Shown: piece after piece, positions 26,588-35,443 of the stretch
How the letters are laid out: the number at the start of each line of letters is the position of its first letter
Numbering within the stretch: position 1 is the first letter of the stretch
From: JAAYCI01 sp964369525
GTDB taxonomy: Bacteria > Bacillota > Clostridia > Oscillospirales > Ruminococcaceae
Length of the DNA: 48,845 bases
Direction of reading: 5' to 3'
Assembly (NCBI GenBank): GCA_964369525.1
Contig: CAYJEW010000012.1
Span: 1 to 48,845, forward strand
Translations under genes and position numbers: made by a program
Notes under the pieces: generated by a model
Told to the model about the DNA's origin: nothing
Databases searched by the model: none
The model's input: the letters and a program-made list of their open reading frames with translations, nothing else

Positions 26588-27178
26588 TTAAAAATCAGTA
26601 GCAACAATCTTTGCCTGTTGTAAACCCTCTTGCATAATAGCTGCCACATCAGCATTTGGCATGTCTAGCCCCTCAGCACTAAGTAGCTCACACTGTGCAA
26701 TATCAAACTGCTTGCACAACCCTTTAAAGTAGTCAAAGCCAAAGTTCGCCCCAAAGAGCTTGCTGCCAGACGTTGTGGCGTAAAGCATCTTGCTGGCTTT
26801 ACATAGGCCGCTTGGCCTATCACCTGTATACTCAAACGTAACATTATATATGCTAATATGCTCTACATATGCCTTCAAAGCAGTAGGGAACGAAAGGTCC
26901 CAGTAAGGCGCGCCTATTAATATCTTGTCTGCCTCGGCAAACTGCTGTGCTAGCGGAAACAAGGCCTTTGGGTCGCCGCTGCCATCCTGTAAAGCGTCTC
27001 TGCTTGCCAGTGTCTCGACATCCAGCGGTAACAGCCCCAAACGGCTCACGTCCACCTCCTGCAATTCGGTATCAGGGTGTAGCCGGCAATACTCCTGTAA
27101 AAACGCACGACAAAGCTGCAACGTACGCGATTGCCCCTCGCCCCTAATACAGGCATTCACAAATAAAAGCTTTTCCAT
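26588..27178 (-). CDS. NAD(P)H dehydrogenase (quinone) / FMN azoreductase-like flavoprotein
   Basis: A 196-residue flavodoxin-like-fold protein. The N-terminus LLFVNACIRGEGQSRTLQLC is an FMN-binding loop of the AzoR/NQO family (S-R-T at the phosphate end), then APYWDLSFPTALKAYVEHI gives the P-x-W/Y block at the flavin and YATTSGSKLFGANFGFDYFK is the second family block. Such enzymes do two-electron reduction of quinones, azo dyes or nitro compounds with NAD(P)H. The start ATG follows AAAGGAGAT. It lies just downstream of the TetR gene and upstream of a second flavodoxin-fold gene, an arrangement often seen in xenobiotic- or oxidant-responsive operons. Confidence 0.85.
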   Translation of the reverse strand: MEKLLFVNACIRGEGQSRTLQLCRAFLQEYCRLHPDTELQEVDVSRLGLLPLDVETLASRDALQDGSGDPKALFPLAQQFAEADKILIGAPYWDLSFPTALKAYVEHISIYNVTFEYTGDRPSGLCKASKMLYATTSGSKLFGANFGFDYFKGLCKQFDIAQCELLSAEGLDMPNADVAAIMQEGLQQAKIVATDF

Positions 27179-27283
27179 AAAATCTCCTTTAGCTAAGGTG
27201 GGCAGTTACCCCTTATTAGATTTAATAGGCTAATTTACACCCGTGCTGTTTCAACGTCATCGGCAATGCAAAATATTATTCAG

Positions 27284-27907
27284 TTAGTCAAACTCAATAC
27301 GCACCTGCTGTACCGTACTGCGGTATGCTTCAATCCCTTTGTCACTAAGCATTGGTAGCAGTGCGCTCCATACACAGCTTAAAAAATCACACGGTGCACA
27401 GCTGAGCTGTGCTTCCAGCTGGGCGTGTGGCGTCCAATATATGCACACCAGCAGTATGTTTTGCACAATCTGGGTGTATTGGCTTGGATAAGCCTCGCCC
27501 TTCAAAAGCCCATTCTTAGCAAGTATAGCAAAGCTTTCGGAAAGCAGAGCATACTCCGCTTCAATAATCTGCGTTTGCATCTCGCGCACCGCCTCAGAAA
27601 GTTGCCCAAGCTGTGCGTAATGCCAAAAATAAAAAGCATTCTGCTGTATGGTGTTTTGTAGCTGTGCAAAATGTGCGTTTAGCTGCGGCAATGTTTGCGG
27701 CGGCGCAGGCGGTTCATAATACTTTCTTATCTCCAGCACTACCGCTTCAAGCAATTCCTCTTTAAGGCGGTAATGATAGGTAAGGTTACCCACGCTAATT
27801 CCCAGCACCTCGGCAATATCACGCATCGAAACATTCGCATACCCACGCTCGTTAAAAAGCCGCCGTGCGGTGTTGCGAATATCCTCTTTTATATATCGTT
27901 TCGACAT
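27284..27907 (-). CDS. TetR/AcrR family transcriptional regulator
   Basis: A 207-residue regulator. The N-terminal helix-turn-helix is clear: YIKEDIRNTARRLFNERGYA followed by SMRDIAEVLGISVGNLTYHY, the classic TetR pattern. The remaining 150 residues are all-helical and serve as the ligand and dimer domain. The start is placed at 27907, where GGAG precedes an ATG and MSKRYIKED opens directly into the HTH; an upstream in-frame extension to 28012 would run through the promoter and is rejected. It likely controls itself and the two downstream flavoproteins. The ligand is unknown. Confidence 0.9.
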   Translation of the reverse strand: MSKRYIKEDIRNTARRLFNERGYANVSMRDIAEVLGISVGNLTYHYRLKEELLEAVVLEIRKYYEPPAPPQTLPQLNAHFAQLQNTIQQNAFYFWHYAQLGQLSEAVREMQTQIIEAEYALLSESFAILAKNGLLKGEAYPSQYTQIVQNILLVCIYWTPHAQLEAQLSCAPCDFLSCVWSALLPMLSDKGIEAYRSTVQQVRIEFD

Positions 27908-27936
27908 ATGCGCTCTCCAAAGAAATTTACTTTCTG

Positions 27937-27979
27937 GTACACATGTACTAATTATAGTGCTGCCGCCGCAACAAGTCAA
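27937..27979 (-). promoter_or_regulatory. Promoter and palindromic operator of the TetR gene
   Basis: On the minus strand TTGACT (27979-27974) and TATAAT (27956-27951) are exactly 17 bases apart. Directly downstream, at the expected transcription start, lies the palindrome GTACATGTGTAC (27937-27948; half-sites GTACA and TGTAC). This is the expected place for autorepression by a TetR protein. Confidence 0.7.
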
Positions 27980-28022
27980 TACAGCTAAAAAATACTCCAC
28001 AATCTCCAGCAAGATTTTCTGG

Positions 28023-28052
28023 TTGACACACCACTTAAAAACCCATTAAACT
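28023..28052 (+). promoter_or_regulatory. Probable promoter of lplA-glpK
   Basis: A consensus TTGACA at 28023-28028 is followed after 18 bases by TAAACT (28047-28052). It lies 66 bases before the lplA start and is back-to-back with the TetR promoter. Confidence 0.5.
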
Positions 28053-28117
28053 AATATAGGTGGCATACTTACTTGCCGAGCACTTCGCATATTTACCCCG
28101 CAAAAAAAGGAGCGGTC

Positions 28118-29104
28118 ATGCGCTACATTAAAAGCCCAAGTACCGACGCATTTTTCAATATGGCGCTGGAAGAGTACCTTTTTGAAACACTCTCCCAGCA
28201 GCAGGACTCCTTTATGCTGTGGCAGAATAAAAATGCCGTGGTGGTAGGCCGCTACCAAAATGCATTAGCAGAGGTCAACCGCAGCTGGATAGAGCAAAAC
28301 AACGTACAGCTGGTGCGCCGTTTGTCGGGCGGCGGCGCAATGTACCAAGACCTCGGCAACCTAAACTTCACGTTTGTGGTAGCACAAACCAGTGCAAAAG
28401 ATATCAACTTCGATATGTTCATAACCCCGGTGCTTGCGGCGCTAAACGCAATGGGGGTAGCCGCAGGGCAAAGCGGACGTAACGATATTGAGATAAATGG
28501 CAAAAAAATCTCAGGCAATGCGCAGTATAACCGCAAGGGTCGCACCATGCACCACGGCACGCTACTTTATAATTCACAGCTGCAGTCGGTAGGCCTTGCG
28601 CTAAACCCCTCTGCTGAAAAAATTGCAAGCAAGGCGGTTGCCTCGGTGCGTAGCCGTGTTACAAATATCATCGAGCATATGCGCACACCGTATACATTAC
28701 AGCAGTTTGAGCAAGAACTATTAAAAGAGATGTTCGCTGCAAACCCCCTTACGCACTACGCGCTCACACCCGCCGACATCTCAGCGGTGCAAGCACTGGC
28801 GCAGCAAAAATATGCCACATGGCAGTGGAACTGGGGCCGCTCACCGCAAGGTGAATTCTGCAAAAAAAAGCGCTACCCATTCGGCGAGGTGGAAATTTGG
28901 CTCGCAACTAGCGGTGGCCGCCTGCAAAGCATCTCCTTTTCGGGCGATTTTTTTGGCAATGCAGACCCAAACGTTCTAAATGAAAAACTTCAAGGCACAT
29001 CACTGCAAAAACAAAGCCTGCAGGCGGCGCTGACAGGCGAAGAGGTAACAACATATATTCACGGAATGAGCAATGATATGCTCATAGATTTCATCTTAGG
29101 GTAA
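28118..29104 (+). CDS. lplA: Lipoate-protein ligase A
   Basis: A 328-residue enzyme that activates free lipoate with ATP and attaches it to lipoyl domains, such as glycine-cleavage H protein or 2-oxoacid dehydrogenase E2. The catalytic fold shows FFNMALEEYLF, the RRLSGGGAMYQDLGNLNFTF block, and GRNDIEINGKKISGNAQYN with the conserved Lys near the lipoyl-AMP site. The length includes the C-terminal accessory domain, so it should perform both half-reactions. ATG 28118 is chosen because AAAAAGGAG precedes it and the conserved N-terminus begins there. glpK follows after 26 bases in the same direction, an unusual pairing. No lipoylated enzyme is encoded in the window. Confidence 0.93.
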   Translation: MRYIKSPSTDAFFNMALEEYLFETLSQQQDSFMLWQNKNAVVVGRYQNALAEVNRSWIEQNNVQLVRRLSGGGAMYQDLGNLNFTFVVAQTSAKDINFDMFITPVLAALNAMGVAAGQSGRNDIEINGKKISGNAQYNRKGRTMHHGTLLYNSQLQSVGLALNPSAEKIASKAVASVRSRVTNIIEHMRTPYTLQQFEQELLKEMFAANPLTHYALTPADISAVQALAQQKYATWQWNWGRSPQGEFCKKKRYPFGEVEIWLATSGGRLQSISFSGDFFGNADPNVLNEKLQGTSLQKQSLQAALTGEEVTTYIHGMSNDMLIDFILG

Positions 29105-29130
29105 CACAACACAGAAACGGGGGAGTTTAT

Positions 29131-30627
29131 TTGAACCGATACATCCTAGCGCTCGACCAAGGCACAACCAGCTCGCGCGCTATATTGTTCGACACAAATC
29201 AAAACATAATCAGCGTAGCCCAAAAAGAGGTTACACAGTTTTATCCTAAAGAGGGCTGGGTAGAGCACGACCCAATGGAGATATACTCCACCCAAATGGC
29301 GGTAATGGCGCAGGTTGTTGCCCAAAGTGGGGTAGATGCAAAGCATATTGCCTCCATAGGCATCACCAACCAGCGCGAAACCACCATTATGTGGGACAAA
29401 ACCACAGGCCGCCCCATCTATAACGCCATAGTGTGGCAGTGTAGGCGCACCGCCGCCGAGGTAGACCTATTAAAACAGCAGGGTTACGAGGCGCATATCC
29501 GCAGTACCACAGGCCTTGTGCCCGATGCATACTTCTCTGCCACAAAAATCCAGTGGATACTAAACAACGTTCCCGGCGCAAGAGAAAAGGCGCAGGCAGG
29601 GCAGGTGCTGTTTGGCACGGTAGATAGTTGGCTTGTATGGAAGCTAACCGATGGCGCCGCCCATGTAACCGACTACACAAATGCCAGCCGTACAATGCTG
29701 TACGATATACACAAACTTTGCTGGGACGACACGCTGCTGCAGGCAATGGATATTCCAAAAGCCTGCTTGCCTACTGTATGCCCCAGCAGCCATGTATACG
29801 GCCATACACTGGTGCAAGGCCAAAAAGTACCCATAGCAGGCATTGCAGGCGACCAACAGGCGGCCCTTTTTGGCCAGTGCTGTTTTGATAAAGGCCAAAG
29901 CAAAAACACATACGGCACAGGTTGCTTTTTACTTATGAATACGGGTAACCGTGCATACGAGAGCAAAAACGGCCTTATCACAACCATAGCCATAGGTCAC
30001 GGCGGTAAAGTTCAGTATGCGCTGGAGGGCAGCATATTTGTGGGCGGTGCGGTTATCCAGTGGATGCGCGACGAGCTGCGCTTTTTTGAAGAAAGCCGCG
30101 ATGCCGAATACTACGCCCAAAAGGTAGACGACACAGCAGGTGTATACCTTGTGCCTGCATTTGCAGGCCTTGGCGCACCGTACTGGGATATGTACGCACG
30201 TGGCATACTTGTGGGCCTCACAAGGGGCACCAAGCGAGAGCACATCATCCGTGCGGCGCAGGAGGCCATAGCATACCAAAGCTACGACCTAGTAGCCGCA
30301 ATGGAAAAAGACACCGGCCTACAGCTCCAAAACCTGAAGGTAGACGGCGGTGCCTCGCGAGATGGTTTTCTTATGCAGTTTCAAGCTGATATGTTAAATA
30401 GGCCTGTTTTGCGCCCAACCATTAAAGAATCCACAGCGCTTGGTGCCGCATATCTTGCAGGGCTTTCCACAGGCGTGTGGTCCAGCACCGACGAAATTTT
30501 AGGCATGTGGAAGTGTGAGTCGCAGTTTGCCCCGCAGATGCAATCGCAAAAACGTGAAGAGCTATTAAAAGGCTGGCACAAAGCGGTACAGCGAAGCCTT
30601 GGCTGGGCGGGGGATGGTAGCACATAA
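29131..30627 (+). CDS. glpK: Glycerol kinase
   Basis: A 498-residue FGGY-family kinase that makes glycerol-3-phosphate from glycerol and ATP. It has the N-terminal phosphate-binding block ALDQGTTSSRAILFD, WVEHDPMEIY, the substrate region GITNQRETTIMWDK with the FGGY signature around KNTYGTGCFLLMNTG, and the C-terminal LKVDGGASRDGFLMQFQAD. The length is normal and no motif is missing. The start is TTG 29131 with GGGGGAG 7 bases before it. It probably shares a transcript with lplA. No glycerol facilitator or glycerol-3-phosphate dehydrogenase gene is adjacent. Confidence 0.97.
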   Translation: MNRYILALDQGTTSSRAILFDTNQNIISVAQKEVTQFYPKEGWVEHDPMEIYSTQMAVMAQVVAQSGVDAKHIASIGITNQRETTIMWDKTTGRPIYNAIVWQCRRTAAEVDLLKQQGYEAHIRSTTGLVPDAYFSATKIQWILNNVPGAREKAQAGQVLFGTVDSWLVWKLTDGAAHVTDYTNASRTMLYDIHKLCWDDTLLQAMDIPKACLPTVCPSSHVYGHTLVQGQKVPIAGIAGDQQAALFGQCCFDKGQSKNTYGTGCFLLMNTGNRAYESKNGLITTIAIGHGGKVQYALEGSIFVGGAVIQWMRDELRFFEESRDAEYYAQKVDDTAGVYLVPAFAGLGAPYWDMYARGILVGLTRGTKREHIIRAAQEAIAYQSYDLVAAMEKDTGLQLQNLKVDGGASRDGFLMQFQADMLNRPVLRPTIKESTALGAAYLAGLSTGVWSSTDEILGMWKCESQFAPQMQSQKREELLKGWHKAVQRSLGWAGDGST

Positions 30628-30730
30628 ATGCTGCTGCTTGGTAGCAATGCTGTCAAACAGACGCCCTGCCCGCAAAGCTTTATAACATCTAAACATTATA
30701 ACCCTGCGCTACAATCAGCTTTAATAACAT

Positions 30731-31993
30731 TTAAGACTGGACAGCATCTTGTGGTTCATCTTCGCATCTATCTAGCTCTGCGCTCTCCCGTTCCCAAAAA
30801 GATAAAAAGCGTCCGCCGCCCTTTTTAGGGGTGTCGGGCGTTTGTTTTGCCCATTTTTCATAAAGCGCATCCTCCTGCCAAGCCGATTGTAGCATAAGCT
30901 GTTGCATCTGTGCAGTGCTTGCGCCTTCAGCCGCCTCAAGCCACTCGGTTTGCAGTGCATCTCGCTGTTCGTAAAATTCCTGCGGTAGCTCATGCCCAAT
31001 CCACATGCGGTGAAAAGCCTCACGCTTGCGCCAGTATCGGTCAATATCAGCACGGCCCGCCTCAAATACAGGTGGCTTTGGCGCAGTGCCAAATACAAAC
31101 GGCTTAAATAGCGATATACATGGCGTGGAGCTTGCTGTAACCCACAGCTGTGGCACCTTGCCACCAAGTTGAACCACCATCGACGCCGTAGTGTGTCGCT
31201 CTGCCTGCCTTGCGCTGTGCATACAGCAGCCGTGGGTGTCGCCACTTTGTAGCGGCAAAACGGTATCTCTGCTGTGATGGCGCAGTAGCGTAAACATGTC
31301 AGGCACGCTCTGCTGTTCGCCCATCAGCGCTGCTGCCTGTGTAAGGCGCGTGTACGAACCTGATAGCATGGTACGAATAGCCCCCCGGTGCTTTTTTGCA
31401 AAATCATAAGCGAATGCACTGCTATATCCGTCGCCGTCTAAAGATATTGTAAGATGGTTAGCAATACATGCCTGCGAAAGCCTTTTATACACCCACTCTT
31501 TTTTTGCACTCTCCAGCACAAACAACTCGCTGTGGTCCATTATTAAAAATGTGCTGTCATGGCGCATACTAGCTTTATGCCCGCTGTCGCCGCTTTGGCC
31601 ATGCGCTTCCAGCATTAAAATAATCATCTTTATTGCCTGCGAGGCGCTGTTACTACACTGCAGCGCAATCCGCGCAAGCTCGCCGCCACAAAGCCCGCTT
31701 TTGGCAGGCATGCCTTTGGTATACACATCGGCAGTTCCAATACAAACACCATGCTCGTTCACGCCCATCTCGGCGCCCCACGCTCCCAGCGGCCTGCTTA
31801 TAATCATCGCATAGCTGTGTGTAGGCACGCTCACTTCCATGTGTGCTGTGCGTATTGTCCCGCCATTGTTCTTTTGCGCTGCGTGCCACTCCAGCACCTG
31901 AGGCTCATTAGGCCTACGGCTACTGTTTTTGGCAAATATCGGCATACCCGCATACCCAACCTGTCCGGCCATAATGCTCACACAGTAGCCCAC
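30731..31993 (-). CDS. Peptidase C69 / secernin-like Ntn-hydrolase family protein
   Basis: A 420-residue protein. The N-terminus has a Cys at position 4 followed after 15 residues by IFAKNSSRRPNEPQ, matching the C...FGKNSDR.xxE pattern of C69 dipeptidases and secernins, where the exposed Cys is the nucleophile. Later blocks GMNEHG-like GVNEHGVCIGTADV and TFLIMDHSELFVLESA agree. The usual Asp of NSDR is Ser here. The start is GTG 31993, chosen because it puts the Cys near the N-terminus; the ribosome site is weak. Likely activities are dipeptide or amide hydrolysis, but secernin-like members are poorly characterised. The last 100 residues are charged and variable. It is a single leftward gene between glpK and atoE. 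Confidence 0.75.
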   Translation of the reverse strand: MGYCVSIMAGQVGYAGMPIFAKNSSRRPNEPQVLEWHAAQKNNGGTIRTAHMEVSVPTHSYAMIISRPLGAWGAEMGVNEHGVCIGTADVYTKGMPAKSGLCGGELARIALQCSNSASQAIKMIILMLEAHGQSGDSGHKASMRHDSTFLIMDHSELFVLESAKKEWVYKRLSQACIANHLTISLDGDGYSSAFAYDFAKKHRGAIRTMLSGSYTRLTQAAALMGEQQSVPDMFTLLRHHSRDTVLPLQSGDTHGCCMHSARQAERHTTASMVVQLGGKVPQLWVTASSTPCISLFKPFVFGTAPKPPVFEAGRADIDRYWRKREAFHRMWIGHELPQEFYEQRDALQTEWLEAAEGASTAQMQQLMLQSAWQEDALYEKWAKQTPDTPKKGGGRFLSFWERESAELDRCEDEPQDAVQS

Positions 31994-32100
31994 CTTTCAT
32001 TAAACTTATTTTTCTATTTTCCCATGTTTTCAGCAGGAATGCAAGCCGCTAAACCAAAGCAAAATCACACGCTCCTACAGCCCACACAATCACAAATAAA

Positions 32101-32131
32101 AACCGCTGTGATGTTAAACACCACAGCGGTT
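32101..32131 (-). terminator. Terminator of atoE
   Basis: AACCGCTGTG and CACAGCGGTT form a perfect 10-bp stem with an 11-base loop; on the minus strand it is followed by TTTTATTT. It lies about 45 bases after the atoE stop. Confidence 0.8.
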
Positions 32132-32177
32132 GTAGTTATTCTTAGCCTAAGCTAAAAGGAGGGGCTATTTTTGCATC

Positions 32178-33587
32178 TTAGTATGCAAAAATGAAGAATG
32201 CGCAGTTAATAACAATAGCTGCAGCACAAGCAAACATTGTGTAAGGAAGAATTTGCTTGAAGTCAATTTTGAACAGTGCCAGGTAAGGCAGTGCCCAGAA
32301 CGGCTGAATGATGTTAGTTGTCATATCGCCGAAGGTGTACGAGTTCAGAATGCTACCGATAGGCACATTCAGCTCAGCACAGATAGCAAGCAGGTATGGT
32401 GCCTCAATTGCAAACTTGGAGCCGCCCGAAGGAACAGCCATGTTCAAGATTGCCGAGTAGATGTAAGTAACAAGCGGGAAGTTGTCTTGAGTAGAGAACG
32501 AAAGGAAGAAATCAACGATAACGCCGGACAGGCCGGTGTAAACGATGATACCAAAGATGCCAGCATACAGAGGGAACTGCATGATAACGCCCCAAACCGA
32601 GCTAACAGCACCTTGTGCGCCTTTGATGAAGTTATTTGGGCTGCCGCAAAGCAGAATGCCCAGAATAAGCATCAAGAAGTTGTAGTTGTTAATCGAAAGG
32701 CCGATAAAGCCGGAAGTAGCAAGCAGACGGATAACCCAGAAAGCGCCGAAACCGCCGATGATCCAGCTGGTAAGGGGGCTGTTGTCAATCCAGTCGGCAG
32801 GGCCGGTGGCTTTGCGTTTTTTCTCAACTTTAACTTCGTTTTGGGCTTTAACTTCGTTGTAAAGCTCGTCGCCAACTTGGCCTTCTTTAGGCTGTACAAA
32901 CCAAAGAACTACGCTAACAAGAGCAAAAAGAATGAGACATTGTGCAATGTTAACAGGGGTCAAAACAGACTCTGTTAGAGGAGTAACCTCAGGAATCAAA
33001 GGAGCAATTTCCTCAGGAACTAGGGTACGCAGGTAGCCGGGTGTCGAGCCCAGAAGTGGGGCTGCCTGGCTGATACCTACCGAACCGGGTAGCATAGCAT
33101 AAGCTGCTGCGCAGAAGTAAGCTTGGCTAAAGTGAATGCCTTTGTCTCTAGCAGCAACAAGGAACTGGCGGCCCATTTGGATACCAACCATCATGCCGAT
33201 GCCCCAGTGAATCCAGCTTAGTACAAAGCTGATAACAGCCATGAATACAAAGTATGCAAGTTTGCTGTTGGGCTTTGTAGCAATCCAGATAAGTGCTTTC
33301 TTAACAGGGGGAGATGTAGCAACAATAGAACCTGTAATCATAATCAACGACATCTGCATAGCAAAGGTCAAAAGGTTCCAGAAACCTGAAACCCAGCTGT
33401 TAACCAGGCTCATGTTTTCGCCGCTATCAAATAGCAAAGGTGTGTCTGTGAAGATAAGTGCCAAAATGGCAATTACAAAAGTAAGCATGTAAGCGAATAC
33501 AATCGAGTTTGGTGTCCATGTGTCAAAAAACTTAACAAATGCATTCGAAAATCCGCCGCCGCTCTTAGCTGATCCGTTTGAATTCAA
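32178..33587 (-). CDS. atoE: AtoE-type short-chain fatty acid transporter
   Basis: A 469-residue protein with about 10-12 membrane helices. The segments FFDTWTPNSIVFAYMLTF, ISFVLSWIHWGIGMMVG and MAVPSGGSKFAIEAPYLL are the family blocks of the AtoE short-chain fatty acid (butyrate/acetoacetate) transporters. The start is TTG 33587 because GGAGGG ends 7 bases upstream; an earlier TTG overlaps the ribosome site itself. It is divergent from buk-ptb-thl, so it is probably a butyrate carrier working with that pathway, either exporting the product or taking it up. It is monocistronic with its own terminator. Confidence 0.88.
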   Translation of the reverse strand: MNSNGSAKSGGGFSNAFVKFFDTWTPNSIVFAYMLTFVIAILALIFTDTPLLFDSGENMSLVNSWVSGFWNLLTFAMQMSLIMITGSIVATSPPVKKALIWIATKPNSKLAYFVFMAVISFVLSWIHWGIGMMVGIQMGRQFLVAARDKGIHFSQAYFCAAAYAMLPGSVGISQAAPLLGSTPGYLRTLVPEEIAPLIPEVTPLTESVLTPVNIAQCLILFALVSVVLWFVQPKEGQVGDELYNEVKAQNEVKVEKKRKATGPADWIDNSPLTSWIIGGFGAFWVIRLLATSGFIGLSINNYNFLMLILGILLCGSPNNFIKGAQGAVSSVWGVIMQFPLYAGIFGIIVYTGLSGVIVDFFLSFSTQDNFPLVTYIYSAILNMAVPSGGSKFAIEAPYLLAICAELNVPIGSILNSYTFGDMTTNIIQPFWALPYLALFKIDFKQILPYTMFACAAAIVINCAFFIFAY

Positions 33588-34244
33588 GATACTTCCCTCC
33601 AAAACATTTTTTTTAGAACAGGTATAAAAACACGTATAATTTAAAAATCACTTATTTTTGCTGCAGTATGCGTGGTTTAAGTTAGCCTCCTCCAAAAAAA
33701 ACAACTGAAACGAGCCAATGAAGCATAAGTAAGTGATTTTAAAACAAATTAATTGCCTGCCAAGGTTTTAGCATAAACTGTGTAAACGAAGAGTGTAAAA
33801 TATGTACAATTTATGTACAGCCAACACCCAGAGTATATCATAACTAAACACAAAACGCAACTAAATGTTTATTTTTTAGTTAATAGATTTTTCATAAAAA
33901 AGTGTGCAAGGTGCATATCATTTAGTCAAGAACAACCACATACCTTATATATAATGTAATTTAAGCGGTATAACTACAGATCAAACAATAGTAATACCAT
34001 CTTCAATCGGCTGCAGCTAACATTTAAACATTTCAAAATAAAAATTTCGCAATCATGCAAAAAAACAAGCAAAACCGCTAGAGCACATAGTTAAGTTTCA
34101 CAAAACAATATGAGAATACCTTGCAAAATGTCAAACCTTTTTAGAGCTATTGACTTAGCAGTTTTAACCTTGATATAATTAATTCCTATGGCATAACCTA
34201 TATAGATGTAATATATTAAGGAATTTTTTGGAGGATGTGTAGTT
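33588..34244. other. Long AT-rich divergent regulatory region between atoE and buk
   Basis: 657 bases without a supportable gene. It holds the buk promoter (34150-34179), perfect 11-bp mirrored arms AAAATCACTTA (33644-33654) and TAAGTGATTTT (33730-33740), which could close a leader structure or bind a regulator, and TGTACA-ATTTA-TGTACA (33803-33819), two hexamers 11 bases apart. A strong GGAGGAGG on the minus strand near 33690 is not followed by a usable start codon. Confidence 0.6.
34150..34179 (+). promoter_or_regulatory. Promoter of the butyrate operon
   Basis: TTGACT (34150-34155) and TATAAT (34174-34179) are 18 bases apart with TG at 34171-34172, giving both a good -35 and an extended -10. 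The leader to buk is about 60 bases. Confidence 0.8.
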
Positions 34245-35357
34245 ATGAGCGAGTTCAAAATTTTAGCAATCAATCCCGGTTCAACCTCTACAAAAATCGG
34301 CCTTTTTCAAGGCGACAAAGAGATTTTTAAAGCCACAACCCAGCACAAAAAAGAAGATATAGCACAGTTTAAAACTGTGGCCGACCAGCGCCCCTACCGC
34401 GCAAAACTTATCATGGAAGCTTTGAAAGAAAACGGCATAGAGCTTAAAGATATCAACGCTTTCGCAGCTCGTGGCGGCGCATTTGCACCGCTGGAGGGTG
34501 GCGTTTACAACGTAAACGACCTTATGATAGACGAAGCCACAACTATGTTCCGTGGTGTGCACCCCGCAAACCTCGCCTGCACCATTGCAGTTGAACTGGC
34601 AAAAGAAAACGGCCAGCCTTGCTACATTGTTAACGGCCCCACTGTAGACGAGTTTGCAGATATTGCTCGCCTCACCGGCCTTAAAGGTGTATATCGCCGC
34701 TTCCGTGGCCATGCACTAAACCAAAAAGAAGTTGCTTATCGTTATGCCGAAAAAATTGGCAAAAATTATGAAGACCTCAACCTTATTGTTGCTCACATTG
34801 GTGGCGGTATCTCCATTGGCGCACACCTTAAAGGTAAAATCGTAGATTCTTCTGATGCCAGCCATGGCGAGGGCCCAATGGCTCCCACACGTACAGGCAC
34901 AGTTGCCGTAATAGAGGCGCTGGATCTTCTTAAAAAAGGTGAAGATCCTGCAGCTCTTCGCAGCAAATCAAGCCTTACCGGTGGCTGGATAGACCATCTT
35001 GATATCGACAATGGCCTAGACCTTGCCGAAGAAATCAAAAAAGGTAACAAATATGCCGAGCTTGTATACCAAAGCACAATCTACCAAATCAGCAAATGGA
35101 TAGGCACAATGTCCATTCCGCTAATGGGCAAGGTAGACGCTATTGTTCTCACCGGCGGCCTTAGCAACGACAAACGCATGGTACAAGAAATTGCCGAGTA
35201 TGTAAAGTTTTTAGCACCGGTAGAGGTAATGGCGGGCGAGTTCGAGCTGGAAGGCCTTGCCGCAGGCGTGCTACGTGTACTTAATAACGAAGAAACTCCT
35301 AAAGAGTACACAGCCACCGATAAATTTGCCGAGCTGGAAGCACGCTACGGTATCTAA
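34245..35357 (+). CDS. buk: Butyrate kinase
   Basis: A 370-residue acetokinase-family enzyme that makes butyrate and ATP from butyryl phosphate and ADP. It opens with ILAINPGSTSTKIGLFQGDK, the adenosine/phosphate block, and has VAHIGGGISIGAHLKG and GEGPMAPTRTGTVAV in the middle, with VLTGGLSNDKRMVQEI near the end. The length is normal for Buk and shorter than acetate kinase, supporting butyrate over acetate. The start ATG has TTGGAGGATG upstream. The order here is buk then ptb (the reverse of the classic clostridial ptb-buk operon), followed by thiolase. Confidence 0.94.
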   Translation: MSEFKILAINPGSTSTKIGLFQGDKEIFKATTQHKKEDIAQFKTVADQRPYRAKLIMEALKENGIELKDINAFAARGGAFAPLEGGVYNVNDLMIDEATTMFRGVHPANLACTIAVELAKENGQPCYIVNGPTVDEFADIARLTGLKGVYRRFRGHALNQKEVAYRYAEKIGKNYEDLNLIVAHIGGGISIGAHLKGKIVDSSDASHGEGPMAPTRTGTVAVIEALDLLKKGEDPAALRSKSSLTGGWIDHLDIDNGLDLAEEIKKGNKYAELVYQSTIYQISKWIGTMSIPLMGKVDAIVLTGGLSNDKRMVQEIAEYVKFLAPVEVMAGEFELEGLAAGVLRVLNNEETPKEYTATDKFAELEARYGI

Positions 35358-35443
35358 TATATAAAGCCAAGCAAAAATAGGGCCGATAAACCCAAAGGCC
35401 CTGCGTATTTAAAAAACTATGTATAATAAGGAAATCACATCAC

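Noticed and set aside
33680..33700. GGAGGAGG on the minus strand suggesting a small gene upstream of atoE
   Set aside because: No ATG, GTG or TTG at a suitable distance opens a frame of useful length.
33708..33722. cre (CcpA) site TGAAACGAGCCA
   Set aside because: It lacks one base of the spacing before CG in the cre consensus.
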